Assembly (NCBI RefSeq): GCF_019710475.1
Contig: NZ_JAJFAX010000017.1
Location: 1-56,704, forward strand
Source: Glycomyces sp. TRM65418
GTDB taxonomy: Bacteria > Actinomycetota > Actinomycetes > Mycobacteriales > Micromonosporaceae
Direction of reading: 5' to 3'
DNA: 56,704 bases
The notes below the pieces were generated by a model. The model was not told the origin of the DNA, made no database searches, and was given only the letters and a program-made list of their open reading frames with translations. The position numbers and the translations under genes were made by a program. Shown piece after piece: positions 33,359 through 42,310 of the stretch. Position 1 is the first letter of the stretch. Every line of letters begins with the position of its first letter.

Positions 33359-34603
33359 ATGCGCATCCAGATCATCACTGCGGGCACGACGGGGTCCGTG
33401 GCGCCCTACACCGGTCTGGGCCACCGGCTGCTGGCGGAGGGGCACGAGGTGGAGCTCGTGGTGCACGCCAAGTTCGCGGCATCGGCCGGCTGCTGCGGCC
33501 TCCGGACGCGCTCGATGGCGGCGGACCCGTTCGAGGCGCTCATGGACGTCCACAATCGTCTCCGCGACGAGGGCCGGTCCCCCGGCGCGCTGCTCAGGTT
33601 CGCCCGTGCCATGCGGGAGGCGGCGGTGTCCCTGGCCGACGAGATTCTTTCGGCGGCGGACCCGAAGGCCGACTTGATCCTGCTGTCCTCGATCGCGGCG
33701 CCGGTCGGCAGAGTGGTGGCCCGGTACCACGGGGTCGCGAGCATGGGAGTGTTCCTGCAGCCGGATGCGCCTACAGCCGCGTTCTCCCCCTGTCTCATGG
33801 CGTTGCGAGCGCCGAGCCGCTTCAACCGCCGGCGCGGCATGGCCGTCAACGCCGGCCTCGACGTGTTGTCCGCTGGCGTGTACCGGCACCTCGGGCGAAA
33901 GCTGGGGCTCTCAGGACTCGGCGGAAGGCGCATGCGCCTGGAGCGCGAACGCGAGCAGTGGCCGATCTGGCACGGCTTCAGTCCCTCGGTGGTGGCCCGG
34001 CCGAAGGACTGGCGTCCCGGTCTCGAGGTGGCCGGCTACTGGTGGCCGCACGAGTGCCCGGCCTGGGAGCCGCCTGCTCGCCTGCGCGACTTCCTCTCGT
34101 CCGGTCCGCCGCCGGTGTTCGTGGGGTTCGGGAGCATGATGCCCGGTGATCCGGAGCGGCTGGCGGGTCTCACCGAGCGTGCGCTGCGCATGGCGGGCCT
34201 GCGCGGCGTGGTCCAGTCCGGCTGGGCCGGCCTCACCGCGGACGGCGATGACGTCATCACGGTCGGGTCGGTTCCCCATCACTGGTTGATGCCGCAGACG
34301 GCCGCAGTGGTGCATCATGCCGGCGCGGGAACGACGGCGGCGGGCCTGCGGGCCGGGGTGCCGGCGGTTCCGGTGCCGGTCTTCACCGACCAGCCGTGGT
34401 GGGCCGCCCACCTGGTCCGGATGGGCGCGGCCCCCGCGGCGCTGCCGTACCGCGATCTGACCGCCGAGCGTTTGGCGGTCGCGCTGCGGCGCGCCACCGG
34501 GGACTCGGCCTTCGCCCGCCGGTCGGCGGCGCTGGCCCGACGCCTGGCCCAAGAGGACGGTGCGGGCACGGTGGCCCGAGCGGTCGACGAGGCCGGCGTT
34601 TGA
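33359..34603 (+). CDS. UGT-like glycosyltransferase (GT1/MGT family)
   Basis: 414 residues, a two-Rossmann-domain GT-B enzyme. The N-terminal acceptor domain starts IQIITAGTTGSVAPYTGLG. The C-terminal donor domain carries the nucleotide-sugar motif around HHAGAGTTAAGLRAGVPAV followed by FTDQPWWA. Relatives glycosylate antibiotics, sterols or lipids. No obvious biosynthetic partner is adjacent, so the acceptor is unknown. It may serve self-resistance by modifying a drug (inference). The start at MRIQIITAG was chosen because GGGGAG is just upstream and the fold begins there. Confidence 0.9.
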   Translation: MRIQIITAGTTGSVAPYTGLGHRLLAEGHEVELVVHAKFAASAGCCGLRTRSMAADPFEALMDVHNRLRDEGRSPGALLRFARAMREAAVSLADEILSAADPKADLILLSSIAAPVGRVVARYHGVASMGVFLQPDAPTAAFSPCLMALRAPSRFNRRRGMAVNAGLDVLSAGVYRHLGRKLGLSGLGGRRMRLEREREQWPIWHGFSPSVVARPKDWRPGLEVAGYWWPHECPAWEPPARLRDFLSSGPPPVFVGFGSMMPGDPERLAGLTERALRMAGLRGVVQSGWAGLTADGDDVITVGSVPHHWLMPQTAAVVHHAGAGTTAAGLRAGVPAVPVPVFTDQPWWAAHLVRMGAAPAALPYRDLTAERLAVALRRATGDSAFARRSAALARRLAQEDGAGTVARAVDEAGV

Positions 34604-34773
34604 GCCCGACCGCCGTCCCGGCGACGATTTCCGCTCGGTCGGCAGGTCGCACCCGAGGTCGATGATCCGGCTGTCCGGGTCCCGCTGCCGGCGGTGTACC
34701 GGAGGCGGCGTCTACGGCGATCGAGTGCGGACCTTTCCGCATCGTCAGGGATCACATGTGGCCGGAAACATTT

Positions 34774-34802
34774 TTGAACAGGTTCAACTATGGGTGTATG
34801 CT
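34774..34802 (+). promoter_or_regulatory. Promoter with palindrome over the -35 box
   Basis: TTGAAC (34774-34779) and TATGCT (34797-34802) are 17 bases apart. TTGAAC-AG-GTTCAA (34774-34787) is a perfect palindrome that covers the -35 hexamer, so a repressor could block this promoter. It would drive the lipoprotein gene at 34868. Confidence 0.6.
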
Positions 34803-34867
34803 GCACACGGAAAGCGCAGGTGCGCCAAGGTCGACCTGTTCGGCAGGACCGCTCGGATGGAGCCACG

Positions 34868-35407
34868 ATGGAAACCCTCTCCCACCGCCCTGAAACGGTC
34901 GGGAACGTCCTCCGCCGTACACGGGGCTCCGCTTCTCGGCCAATGGCCCGGACCCGGATCGCATTCACCGCAGGCGTCGTCCTCGCTGCGGCCGCTTGCG
35001 GATTCGCCGCTCCCGTCCAGGACCCTCCCGCAGACCCGGTCCCCTATGACGAGGTGGTCGGGCTCTGGGAGAACGGACACGGAGAAACGATCGAGTTCCG
35101 CGAGGACGGCACCTTCACGGCCGTCCCCTCGAGCTTCAGCGCACGCCTGGGATGGGAGGTGCCGGAAGGCGAATTCGACGGGCACTGGCGGCTCTGCGAG
35201 AGCATCTACATCACGCTGGAGAACGGAGACGAGCGACGCAGCCCTGACTGCGTGGAATCCGATGAGGGCGAATACATCGAGATCGACGCCGACCGCAATG
35301 GCGTGGGAGGCAGCCTGCTCTTCACCGAGGACGAGCAGATCGAGCTCTACCCCTACGCGCTCGAAGACGCCACCCACAGCAGCGACTACTACACCAAGGC
35401 CGACTGA
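34868..35407 (+). CDS. Putative lipoprotein with lipocalin-like small beta domain
   Basis: 179 residues. The leader is preceded by about 25 residues; the hydrophobic stretch RIAFTAGVVLAAAAC ends in a lipobox Cys, so the product should be lipidated. The mature part (VVGLWENGHGETIEFREDGTF) is a common motif of small secreted beta-barrel proteins in actinobacteria, with a later Cys pair. Function unknown. Start at METLSHRP follows GGAG; the internal ATG at 34943 (MARTRIAF) would give a shorter, more typical leader. Confidence 0.75.
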   Translation: METLSHRPETVGNVLRRTRGSASRPMARTRIAFTAGVVLAAAACGFAAPVQDPPADPVPYDEVVGLWENGHGETIEFREDGTFTAVPSSFSARLGWEVPEGEFDGHWRLCESIYITLENGDERRSPDCVESDEGEYIEIDADRNGVGGSLLFTEDEQIELYPYALEDATHSSDYYTKAD

Positions 35408-35482
35408 GCCACGGGCCGGATCGTAGAGGGACGGCGGCGAAGTGAGCGGTTCCGATCCCGGAGTGCGTCACGTGCCGCAGCG

Positions 35483-36097
35483 CTAAGGAGCGAGATCGGT
35501 GTTCCCGTTGTCGACGTGAGCCGGAGCCAGGACGGCGAGGAGGTGGCCGATGGCGGCGCCTGAGACCCCTTCACTGCTCGGCGCGGTCTCGGGGGCGATG
35601 GCGGGCGCGGCGCGGCGCAGCTCTTTCCAGCCCAGGTAGACCGCGTAAGCGACCACCGCCTGGCGGCGGGCGTCCGCTTCCCGGAGGCCGCACTCGGTGT
35701 AGAGGTCGGTCAGGTAGTCCATGCGCCGCTCGGTGACGCGCTCGAGGACGTCTTTGACGATCGGGTCGTCGGCATGGGCGACGATCGCCGGCTCCAGCCC
35801 GGCGAACGGCTCCCGGGTCAGGGCGTTGCGGACGAGCGCTTCCAGCCGTTCGCGCGGGTCGGCGATGGGGGCGACGTCGGCGATGAACTGGTCGGTCAAT
35901 TGCCGCTCCCACAACTCGAGGGCTCCCGAGAGGAGCGCTGCGCGGTCCTTGAAGTACCAGTAGAAGCTCCCGCGCGATACACCGAGCCGCTTGGCGATCG
36001 GCTCGACGGCGACACCGCGGACGCCGTCGGCGGCGAGCGCGTCCAGAGCGGCCCGGAGCCAGTCCTCACGGGTGACCTTCACGTGCGGCATTTCCAT
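35483..36097 (-). CDS. TetR-family regulator
   Basis: 204 residues. The N-terminal HTH (about 10-55) has the family pattern GVRGVAVEPIAKRLGVSRGS followed by FYWYFKDRAALL. The C-terminal ligand domain is all-helical. It is divergent from the DUF3995 gene, and two tandem palindromes lie between, partly overlapping its own start, so it should repress both. The start is either MEMPHV (36097) or MPHV (36091); -10-like boxes place either ATG at the transcript end. Ligand unknown. Confidence 0.92.
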   Translation of the reverse strand: MEMPHVKVTREDWLRAALDALAADGVRGVAVEPIAKRLGVSRGSFYWYFKDRAALLSGALELWERQLTDQFIADVAPIADPRERLEALVRNALTREPFAGLEPAIVAHADDPIVKDVLERVTERRMDYLTDLYTECGLREADARRQAVVAYAVYLGWKELRRAAPAIAPETAPSSEGVSGAAIGHLLAVLAPAHVDNGNTDLAP

Positions 36098-36133
36098 ACA
36101 GTATCGTATGGATATCCATACACCCCTGTATGG
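36094..36133. promoter_or_regulatory. Tandem TetR operators
   Basis: CCATAC-AGTATC-GTATGG (36094-36111) and CCATACA-CCCC-TGTATGG (36116-36133) are two perfect inverted repeats with the same half-site CCATAC, separated by ATAT. They fill the gap between the divergent tetR and DUF3995 genes. The 22-bp centre-to-centre distance puts two dimers on the same DNA face. Confidence 0.82.
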
Positions 36134-36148
36134 AGAAGGGAGCTCCTC

Positions 36149-36583
36149 ATGGAGATCATCGCCGCGGTCACCGGAGCCGCACTCGCCCTCATCGGGGCGC
36201 TCCACGTGGTCTGGGCCTTCAGCCCCTGGCCGCTCGCCACTCGGGAAGCACTGGCCCGCAACGTGGTCGGCCGATCGGACGGCTCACTGCCGCTCGGGTT
36301 CTTCGTCCCCGCGTCATTGGCGGTGGCCGTCGCGCTGGCCGCGGCCGCGTACCTGGTGGCGGCCGAAGGCGGCGTACTTCGCGGAGCACTGCCCGAGGTC
36401 CTGGTCACCGCAGGAGTATGGGGCGTCGCCGCCGTCCTCCTCGGCCGGGGCGCCTGGGGACTGGTCGAATCGGGCCTCCGACGCGGCGACGCCCCGGAGG
36501 CCTATCGCCGGCTCGACTTGCGGTGCTATTCGCCGCTGTGTCTCGCGCTCGGAACGTCGGCGGCGGCCGTCGCCCTCCTCTGA
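36149..36583 (+). CDS. DUF3995 membrane protein
   Basis: 144 residues with four membrane helices. The family features are ALALIGALHVVWAFSPWPLAT near the N-terminus and the final YSPLCLALGTSAAAVALL. Function unknown; these small proteins often sit next to regulators. GAAGGGAG precedes the ATG. It is the likely target of the divergent TetR repressor through the tandem operators. Confidence 0.85.
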   Translation: MEIIAAVTGAALALIGALHVVWAFSPWPLATREALARNVVGRSDGSLPLGFFVPASLAVAVALAAAAYLVAAEGGVLRGALPEVLVTAGVWGVAAVLLGRGAWGLVESGLRRGDAPEAYRRLDLRCYSPLCLALGTSAAAVALL

Positions 36584-36673
36584 TCCGCCACTGGAGCGAC
36601 CGCGCCGACCACCGGAGGCCGGAGTTCGAAGCGGCCACCGCGGCTCCTCGCCGAGGCGCTCGCCACGAGGCCG

Positions 36674-39600
36674 TCAGTCGGACAGGTCGGCCGGGATCGC
36701 GGCGCCCGTGTCGCGGTAGATCTCGCGCGCTCGCATCCGGTGGCGGCCTGCGGCCTCCGGCCGGCCTTCCACGCGGCGAATCTCGGCGGTGACGCGGTGC
36801 GCCTCGGCCTCGCCGAGCCGGTGCCCCGTCTCCCGGTTCACTCGCAGCGCCTCCTCGGCGTGCTCCGCCGCTGCGGCGGGCCGGCCCTCGCCGAGTTCGA
36901 TCTTGGCGAGCAGGTTGCGCGTCTGCCCCTCGACGATCCGGAATTCCGAGGCGCGGGCCTCGACGAGCGTGCGCGCCGCGCCGTTCCGGGCCTGATCGGC
37001 CTCCCCGAGGCGGTACATTGCCTTCGCATGCCCTAGTTGGGCTTTGAGCCGGTGATCCATGGAGTCCTGGGCGGTCAGTTCGAGCGCGCGGTCATAACGC
37101 GCGATCGCCTCTCGGTGCTCGCCGAGCGCGTCGAGGACCGTGCCCAGTGTGCAGACGACGCTGGCCTCAAGCCGCGGGGAAGGGAACTCCGGCAGATCGG
37201 CCAGGGCCTTCCGCGCGTTCGCCAACGCTTCATCGGGCCGTCCCGCGGCAAGGTGAATCCCTGCCGCTATACGAAATAGATCGCAGTACTGGACCACGTT
37301 GGCGCGGCTGGCTTCGAGTTCGAAGGCCGCTTTCATGTATTCGTCGGCGAGGTCGAGTCGCCCCCGCAGGTGGTTGACATCGGCGAGGTCGATGAGCGCG
37401 CTTGCTTTGCAGGTGTCGTCTTCGGCTTCGGCGGCAGTCCGAAGCTGCTCCCGGCAGAGCTCGACGGCGGTGTCGAGCCGGCCCAGGCAGCAGTGGAGGT
37501 TGCCGAGCGTGATCAGATTCGCGGATTGGCTGCGGGCCTGGCGGGACTTGCGGTTGCTGCGCCACGCCGCGGTGCCGTGGACGAGTCCTTCACGGAGTCG
37601 ACCAGTCTGGTAGCACCCAACCGCCAGAATGTGTTCGGCCGCGGCCTGGCCGGTCGTCCAACCCGCCTCCGCGGCCAGTCGCGACGCCCGTTCGCTGTGC
37701 GCCATCGCTTCGGCCGTCATGCTACTTCGGGTCAGTGCGGTGGCGAGGCCCAGCTCGGCGGCGGCCTGGCCGAGCGCGTGGTCCGCGCGTTTCGCCGCCT
37801 CCAGCGCGGCCCGACCGATGCGCACGCTTTCGCCGCCGTGCATGGACAGCCACATGTAGCCCCGGAGCGCGTCGGCGAGCCGCCAGGCAACGTGATGCGG
37901 ACCGTGCTCGGCTGCATGCTGGACGGCGGCGGAGAGGTTGCCGAGTTCGATGTTCAGCCATGCAGCGGCCTCGTCCGCGGTCGGCTCCCACCGTTCGCCC
38001 TCCGCGGCTTGCGCGGGCAGGCCGACCAGTATCGGGTAGAGCCGCTGCCGGCAGGCGTCGGCTCCGCGGACATACCAGCCGAGCAGCCGCTCGACGGCGT
38101 CGGCGCGAAGCCGCGGGGCGTCCTCGGCTTCGGCGCGTTCGCGGGCGTAGAGGCGCAGCAGGTCGTGCAGCCGGTACCGGCCCGGGCGGTGGTGGTCGAG
38201 CAGGTGCGCTGCGGCCAACTGGTCCAGGAGGGGCTTGACCTCCTCAGTGGAGGTCGCCGCCAGGCTCGCGGCGGCTTCGAGCGAGAGGTCGGGCCCCGGC
38301 GCCAGGCCGAGCAGGCGGAAGAGACGACGCGCCGCATCGGGCATGACGCGGTAGGAGGACTCGAACACCGCCCGAATGGCCGTGTCCTGGCTGCCGTCGA
38401 CGCGCAGCGAGGCCAGGAGGCCGTCCTCGGACAGCTTCGCGATGTAACCCGCGACGTCGGGCCGGGCCCCTTCCGCCAGGTTGGCCGCCGCGATGCGCAG
38501 CGCCAGCGGCAGGCGCCCGCAAAGCTCGGCGAGCTTCGCGACCTCGGCGGCGTCGGTGGACCCCCGCCGGAGCAGCCCGGTGACCAGTGTCTGAGCATCC
38601 TCAGAGGACAGTGGATCGAGCGTGAGCCGCGATCCGCCGTGCCAGGCGATCAGGTCGGCGAGGCGATGGCGGCTGGTGACCAGCACCATGCACCCCGCGC
38701 TGCCCGGCAGCAGCGGCCGCACCTGCTCGGCGGAGGCGGCGTTGTCGAGCACGATCAGCATGCGGCGGGTGCCGATCTGGGTGCGGAACCGAGCCGCGGC
38801 CTGGTCGGCGTCGAGCGGTACGTGCGCCGGCGGGACGCCCAGTGAGCCGAGCAGTGCCGTCAGCGCCTCGATCGGCCGCAGTGCCGGTCCCTCGCCGTGC
38901 CCGCGAAGGTCGATGAACAGCTGGCCGTCGGGGAACCGCTCGGTGACGCGGTGCGCCCAGTGGACGGCCAGAGCGGTCTTCCCGATGCCTCCCATGCCGG
39001 TGACCACCGCTATGGGCACCGGTTCGGCCACGTCGTCCGAGCCGGCGAGCCCGTGGAGGAATCGCAGTTCGTCGTCCCTCCCGGTGAAGCGGTGGGGCGG
39101 GATGGGCAGCTCCCTCGGCACCGGAGCCTGCGCCGCTCCGACCGCCTTCCGCCGCACCGGCCTCCAGGAGCCCTCCAGACTGGAGGTCGCGACGTCCGCG
39201 AGTCGGTCGTCGGCGCGCAGCACCGCTCGGTGCACGCGCTGCATCAGCTCGCCGGGTTCTATGCCGAGCTCGGAAACGAGCCGGTCGCGGTGGGCGCGGA
39301 ACACCTCGAGCGCCTCGGCGTGGCGGCCCGACCGGTACAGCGCGAGCATGAGCAGGACGTTGAACCGCTCGGTGTAGGGATGCGCGCGGGCCAGCTCGCG
39401 CAACGGCGCGATGGACCCGTGGTGCAGACCGAGGTCGAGGCCGATCTCGTGGAGCGCCTGCCAGGCGACCAGCCGCTGCTCGGTCAACCGGTTCACCTCG
39501 GCGGCGATCAGGCCCATCGGTTCGATGTCGGCGTACGGCTCGCCGCGCCACAGTTCCAGGCCCTGCTCCAGCGAACCGATCGCCGCTTCCAGTTCGCCCC

Positions 39601-39949
39601 TCGACCGCTCTCCGCGGGAGCGTTCGAACAGTTCGGTGAAGCGCAGGACGTCGAGCTCCTCGGCGGTGACGGCGATCTTGTAGCCGCCCGGCCCGCGCTC
39701 GATGCGCTCCGCGTCGCCCAGCGCCCGCCGGATCCGGTGAATGTGGACCTGGAGGGTGGCGTTCGCGCTGGGCGGCGGCGCTTCGGGCCAGAGCGAGGCG
39801 GTCAACGCGTCGACCCCGACCGGTGTTCCCGCCCGGGCCAAGAGGAGCGCGAGCAGTCGGCGACGGATCGGCGACAGCCGTGGGCCGGGCTCGCCGCCGA
39901 TATGGACTTCCAAGGGCCCCAGCACTTTGAAGTCGATCTTGTCAACCAT
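36674..39949 (-). CDS. AfsR/SARP-type regulator: HTH, BTAD, NB-ARC, TPR
   Basis: 1091 residues. The N-terminal OmpR-like winged helix (about 8-90) starts with FKVLGPLEVHIGG. The BTAD domain spans about 95-245. The NB-ARC ATPase has Walker A GMGGIGKTAL (about residue 320) and Walker B MLIVLDNA. The last 400 residues are TPR repeats. This full domain set matches AfsR of Streptomyces, a pleiotropic activator of secondary metabolism. No biosynthetic cluster lies beside it, so targets are unknown. The gene upstream on the opposite strand encodes only a small secreted peptide. Confidence 0.94.
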   Translation of the reverse strand: MVDKIDFKVLGPLEVHIGGEPGPRLSPIRRRLLALLLARAGTPVGVDALTASLWPEAPPPSANATLQVHIHRIRRALGDAERIERGPGGYKIAVTAEELDVLRFTELFERSRGERSRGELEAAIGSLEQGLELWRGEPYADIEPMGLIAAEVNRLTEQRLVAWQALHEIGLDLGLHHGSIAPLRELARAHPYTERFNVLLMLALYRSGRHAEALEVFRAHRDRLVSELGIEPGELMQRVHRAVLRADDRLADVATSSLEGSWRPVRRKAVGAAQAPVPRELPIPPHRFTGRDDELRFLHGLAGSDDVAEPVPIAVVTGMGGIGKTALAVHWAHRVTERFPDGQLFIDLRGHGEGPALRPIEALTALLGSLGVPPAHVPLDADQAAARFRTQIGTRRMLIVLDNAASAEQVRPLLPGSAGCMVLVTSRHRLADLIAWHGGSRLTLDPLSSEDAQTLVTGLLRRGSTDAAEVAKLAELCGRLPLALRIAAANLAEGARPDVAGYIAKLSEDGLLASLRVDGSQDTAIRAVFESSYRVMPDAARRLFRLLGLAPGPDLSLEAAASLAATSTEEVKPLLDQLAAAHLLDHHRPGRYRLHDLLRLYARERAEAEDAPRLRADAVERLLGWYVRGADACRQRLYPILVGLPAQAAEGERWEPTADEAAAWLNIELGNLSAAVQHAAEHGPHHVAWRLADALRGYMWLSMHGGESVRIGRAALEAAKRADHALGQAAAELGLATALTRSSMTAEAMAHSERASRLAAEAGWTTGQAAAEHILAVGCYQTGRLREGLVHGTAAWRSNRKSRQARSQSANLITLGNLHCCLGRLDTAVELCREQLRTAAEAEDDTCKASALIDLADVNHLRGRLDLADEYMKAAFELEASRANVVQYCDLFRIAAGIHLAAGRPDEALANARKALADLPEFPSPRLEASVVCTLGTVLDALGEHREAIARYDRALELTAQDSMDHRLKAQLGHAKAMYRLGEADQARNGAARTLVEARASEFRIVEGQTRNLLAKIELGEGRPAAAAEHAEEALRVNRETGHRLGEAEAHRVTAEIRRVEGRPEAAGRHRMRAREIYRDTGAAIPADLSD

Positions 39950-40421
39950 GGAGATGCGTCTCTGGTTCTTCCGGAAGGGGGCGGGCGGTCACGAGGATTC
40001 TATGGCAGGCGAACGACAAGCGGCCCGCATGCACGCCGCCGCTGAGCGTTCCCGACTCTTCTGGGCCGGTCGAAGACCAGACCTGCACGTGCGGGTGCAG
40101 GCACGCCGAGGGCATGCCACCGCACGAGGCGGTCGGTCCGGCGACACGAAGACGCTGAAGCGTCCGCGGCCCATCGCCCTGCCCGAGTCCCTCAGCCGAG
40201 TCGCAGCGGTGTCGCTGACCGGCCTATGGCGGCTGGCCGGCACCTTGGCACTCTGGATCATCGTCCGGGCGGCGTGCCTGTGCCGGCCGTGGAGCCGATC
40301 AGCCCCGAGGAACTCGCTTCAGGTTGATCCCTCTACCCGCTTCATCGCGACGTACACGGCCGCACCGGGCGCGAGAGACAGAAGAGAGCGCATTGTGAGC
40401 ACACGTCACTAACCTCAAGAC
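39950..40421. other. Gene-free interval upstream of the AfsR-like gene
   Basis: About 470 bases with no convincing gene or repeat. The right end holds TAACCT (40410-40415), a -10-like box six bases before the ATG of the small secreted peptide gene. I saw no SARP-type direct repeat here. Confidence 0.4.
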
Positions 40422-40718
40422 ATGCCGGCAAAAGTCACCACATCGCCGCTTCGGCCCACCTCCTTGAGCGTTCTTCGCATCGCGGGCACCGCCCTTGCAG
40501 TGGGGGCGCTGGTCATGACCGCCTCCCCTGCAAGCGCACAGCCCGCGCCGACCGAGCCCAGCACCCTCGCGCCCACCGCATCATCGGCCTACACGGGGCT
40601 GTCCGAGGCGACCTCGTCATCGACCGCATCCGGGACCCGGCTCGTCCAGGTCAATGCTCGAACCGGTGAGATCTCACCAATGCCGACGACGCCGGACTCG
40701 ATCGCAGACACTCCCTAA
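40422..40718 (+). CDS. Small secreted Ser/Thr/Pro-rich peptide
   Basis: 98 residues: a clear signal peptide (about 1-40, hydrophobic LRIAGTALAVGALVMTASPA, cleavage near SAQPA) and a 58-residue mature part that is Ser/Thr/Pro-rich and Cys-free. The ATG lies six bases after a TAACCT box, as in leaderless genes here. No family recognised and no operon partner. It is divergent from the AfsR-like gene and might be its target (speculative). Confidence 0.55.
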   Translation: MPAKVTTSPLRPTSLSVLRIAGTALAVGALVMTASPASAQPAPTEPSTLAPTASSAYTGLSEATSSSTASGTRLVQVNARTGEISPMPTTPDSIADTP

Positions 40719-41271
40719 GCCGCCGCTCCGTGGTGTTATGAGGCCGAGCCGCCCTTATACCCACAAATGAAGGACGGTGGGGATCCTTCGCCTGCGAGTA
40801 CTGCGACGACCACGCTGGGAGGCGCCGGGGACTCGGCTGCTACGCCCGGTGTCGGCAGACCTCCTCGAATCGGGTCGCACTCTGGGGCCGGCGGTGACCT
40901 CGATCGCCTCCGACCATTCAACCGGTGTCCGATCCTGATAGGCCGGCCGCGCACCGCAGTGAGGGTGTCGGGCGGGGCCGGGTCAGTCGTTCCGCGTCCG
41001 GGAGTCCCTCGGCGCCGACGGGCCCTTGGATGAGCATCGGCGGCGGCCCGGCGAGACCGCAGTGGAGCGGATCGAGCAGGGCCGCAAGCGGCGCGAATCC
41101 GCGCGCTTGCGGCCCTGCTCGATCCGCTGGGGCTCCTGGCAGTCCTTCCAACCGGTCGGCGTCGATCACGCCCGGTTCGCCCGGCCCGAGCGTGCTGCGG
41201 CGCCGGCGTTCATGGCTTCCCTGAGTGGACCGGGTCTTGGGGACGACCGTACGGTCACACGGCCTTGCAGG
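40719..41271. other. Gene-free interval with a giant hairpin
   Basis: About 550 bases between the convergent secreted-peptide and hydrolase genes. No credible reading frame was seen. The only strong structure is the perfect inverted repeat at 41066-41128. Confidence 0.5.
41066..41128. repeat. Perfect inverted repeat, 25-bp arms
   Basis: Arms 41066-41090 and 41104-41128 are exact reverse complements (AGCGGATCGAGCAGGGCC at the left edge) around a 13-base loop. The RNA hairpin would be very stable from either strand. It lies between convergent genes but more than 140 bases from either stop, and no T-tract follows. Confidence 0.8.
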
Positions 41272-42258
41272 TCACTGAGGGTGCTCGGCGAGGAAGGCCG
41301 CCAGGTCGGCGGCGATCTCGTCTGGGCGCTCGCCGTTGACCGCGTGCGACGCGCCCTCGTACAGCAGCACCGTGCCCTCCCGCAGCGTGCGCTCGGCGGT
41401 GGCGACCGCGGCGTCCGCGTCGTGCATGACCGACGCTCCGGCGATGACCGCCAGTACGGGCATGTCGAGTGCTTCCAGCTGCTCCTCGTCGATCCTGGTG
41501 GGTTGGGGCAGGCGAAGCTGGTAGTGCTGCATGCCGGCCTCGATCATGTCAGCGACCGGGACGTCCTCCACCGGCGCGCCCCCGGCCGTCCAGGAGTTGA
41601 AGCCGTCGCGCCAGGACTTCGGCAGCCACGGCAGCGAAGCGGGGATCGAGCGGATGATCGTCCACAAGGGCATGTCCGCGAAGACGAAGACCGGGTCGAT
41701 GAGCGTGACGGTCGCGACGAGGTCCGGCTGCCGGACCGCCAGGTTGGCGGCCGTCCACCCGCCGATGGACAGGCCGACGAGGTGGAAGCGTTCCTCGGGC
41801 AGGGCCTGGAGCGCCTGGTGCAGCCAGAGCGCCTGGTCCTCGTCGTCCTCGATCGGGTGCTCCTGCACGCTCATGCCCGGCTCGCCGAGCAGGTCGAGGG
41901 TGTAGACGTCGCCCACTTCGAGGAGAGAGGGCAGGTTGTCGGCCCACACCGGTGAAGCCGAAGCCCTTCCCGGCAGCAGTACCAGCGGTATCGCGGCGTC
42001 CCCCGATCCGGCGAACCGGTAGAGGCGGACGATGCCGAAGTCGGTGCGGACGTCGAGCGTCTCCTCCGGCTGGGGAAGATCGCCGAACGCCTCGGTGTAC
42101 GCGTCGAGGAACTCGTCGTGCCCCTCCGCGCTGGTCCAATGTCCTACGGGAGAGGGCGTTCGCATGGCGAAGGCCACGGCCCCGGCGGCGAGCACGACCA
42201 CCGCGAGGACGACGAGCCAGCGCTGCCGGCGGTTCAGGCGGCGATGGTGTTCCATCAT
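41272..42258 (-). CDS. Membrane-anchored alpha/beta hydrolase
   Basis: 328 residues. An N-terminal membrane helix (about 13-35, WLVVLAVVVLAAGAVAFAM) tethers an alpha/beta hydrolase domain outside the membrane. Nucleophile elbow GLSIGGWT, acid in the LIDPVFVF region and His near YEGASHAV make a plausible triad. The substrate is unknown. AGGAG lies 4-7 bases before two adjacent ATGs (42258 and 42255). It is divergent from a TetR gene with a palindromic operator between, so it is probably repressed by that protein. Confidence 0.87.
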   Translation of the reverse strand: MMEHHRRLNRRQRWLVVLAVVVLAAGAVAFAMRTPSPVGHWTSAEGHDEFLDAYTEAFGDLPQPEETLDVRTDFGIVRLYRFAGSGDAAIPLVLLPGRASASPVWADNLPSLLEVGDVYTLDLLGEPGMSVQEHPIEDDEDQALWLHQALQALPEERFHLVGLSIGGWTAANLAVRQPDLVATVTLIDPVFVFADMPLWTIIRSIPASLPWLPKSWRDGFNSWTAGGAPVEDVPVADMIEAGMQHYQLRLPQPTRIDEEQLEALDMPVLAVIAGASVMHDADAAVATAERTLREGTVLLYEGASHAVNGERPDEIAADLAAFLAEHPQ

Positions 42259-42266
42259 GAGGCTCC

Positions 42267-42303
42267 TAACCGATCGGTAAGTAATTCGACCATACGGTAG
42301 AAT
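42267..42303. promoter_or_regulatory. TetR operator and leaderless tetR promoter
   Basis: TAACCGATCGGTAA (42267-42280) has a perfect 10-bp core ACCGATCGGT, a common TetR-family half-site arrangement. TAGAAT (42298-42303) ends seven bases before the tetR ATG. ACCATACGGT (42289-42298) may be a weaker second site next to the -10. Confidence 0.7.
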
Positions 42304-42310
42304 CGGAGTC

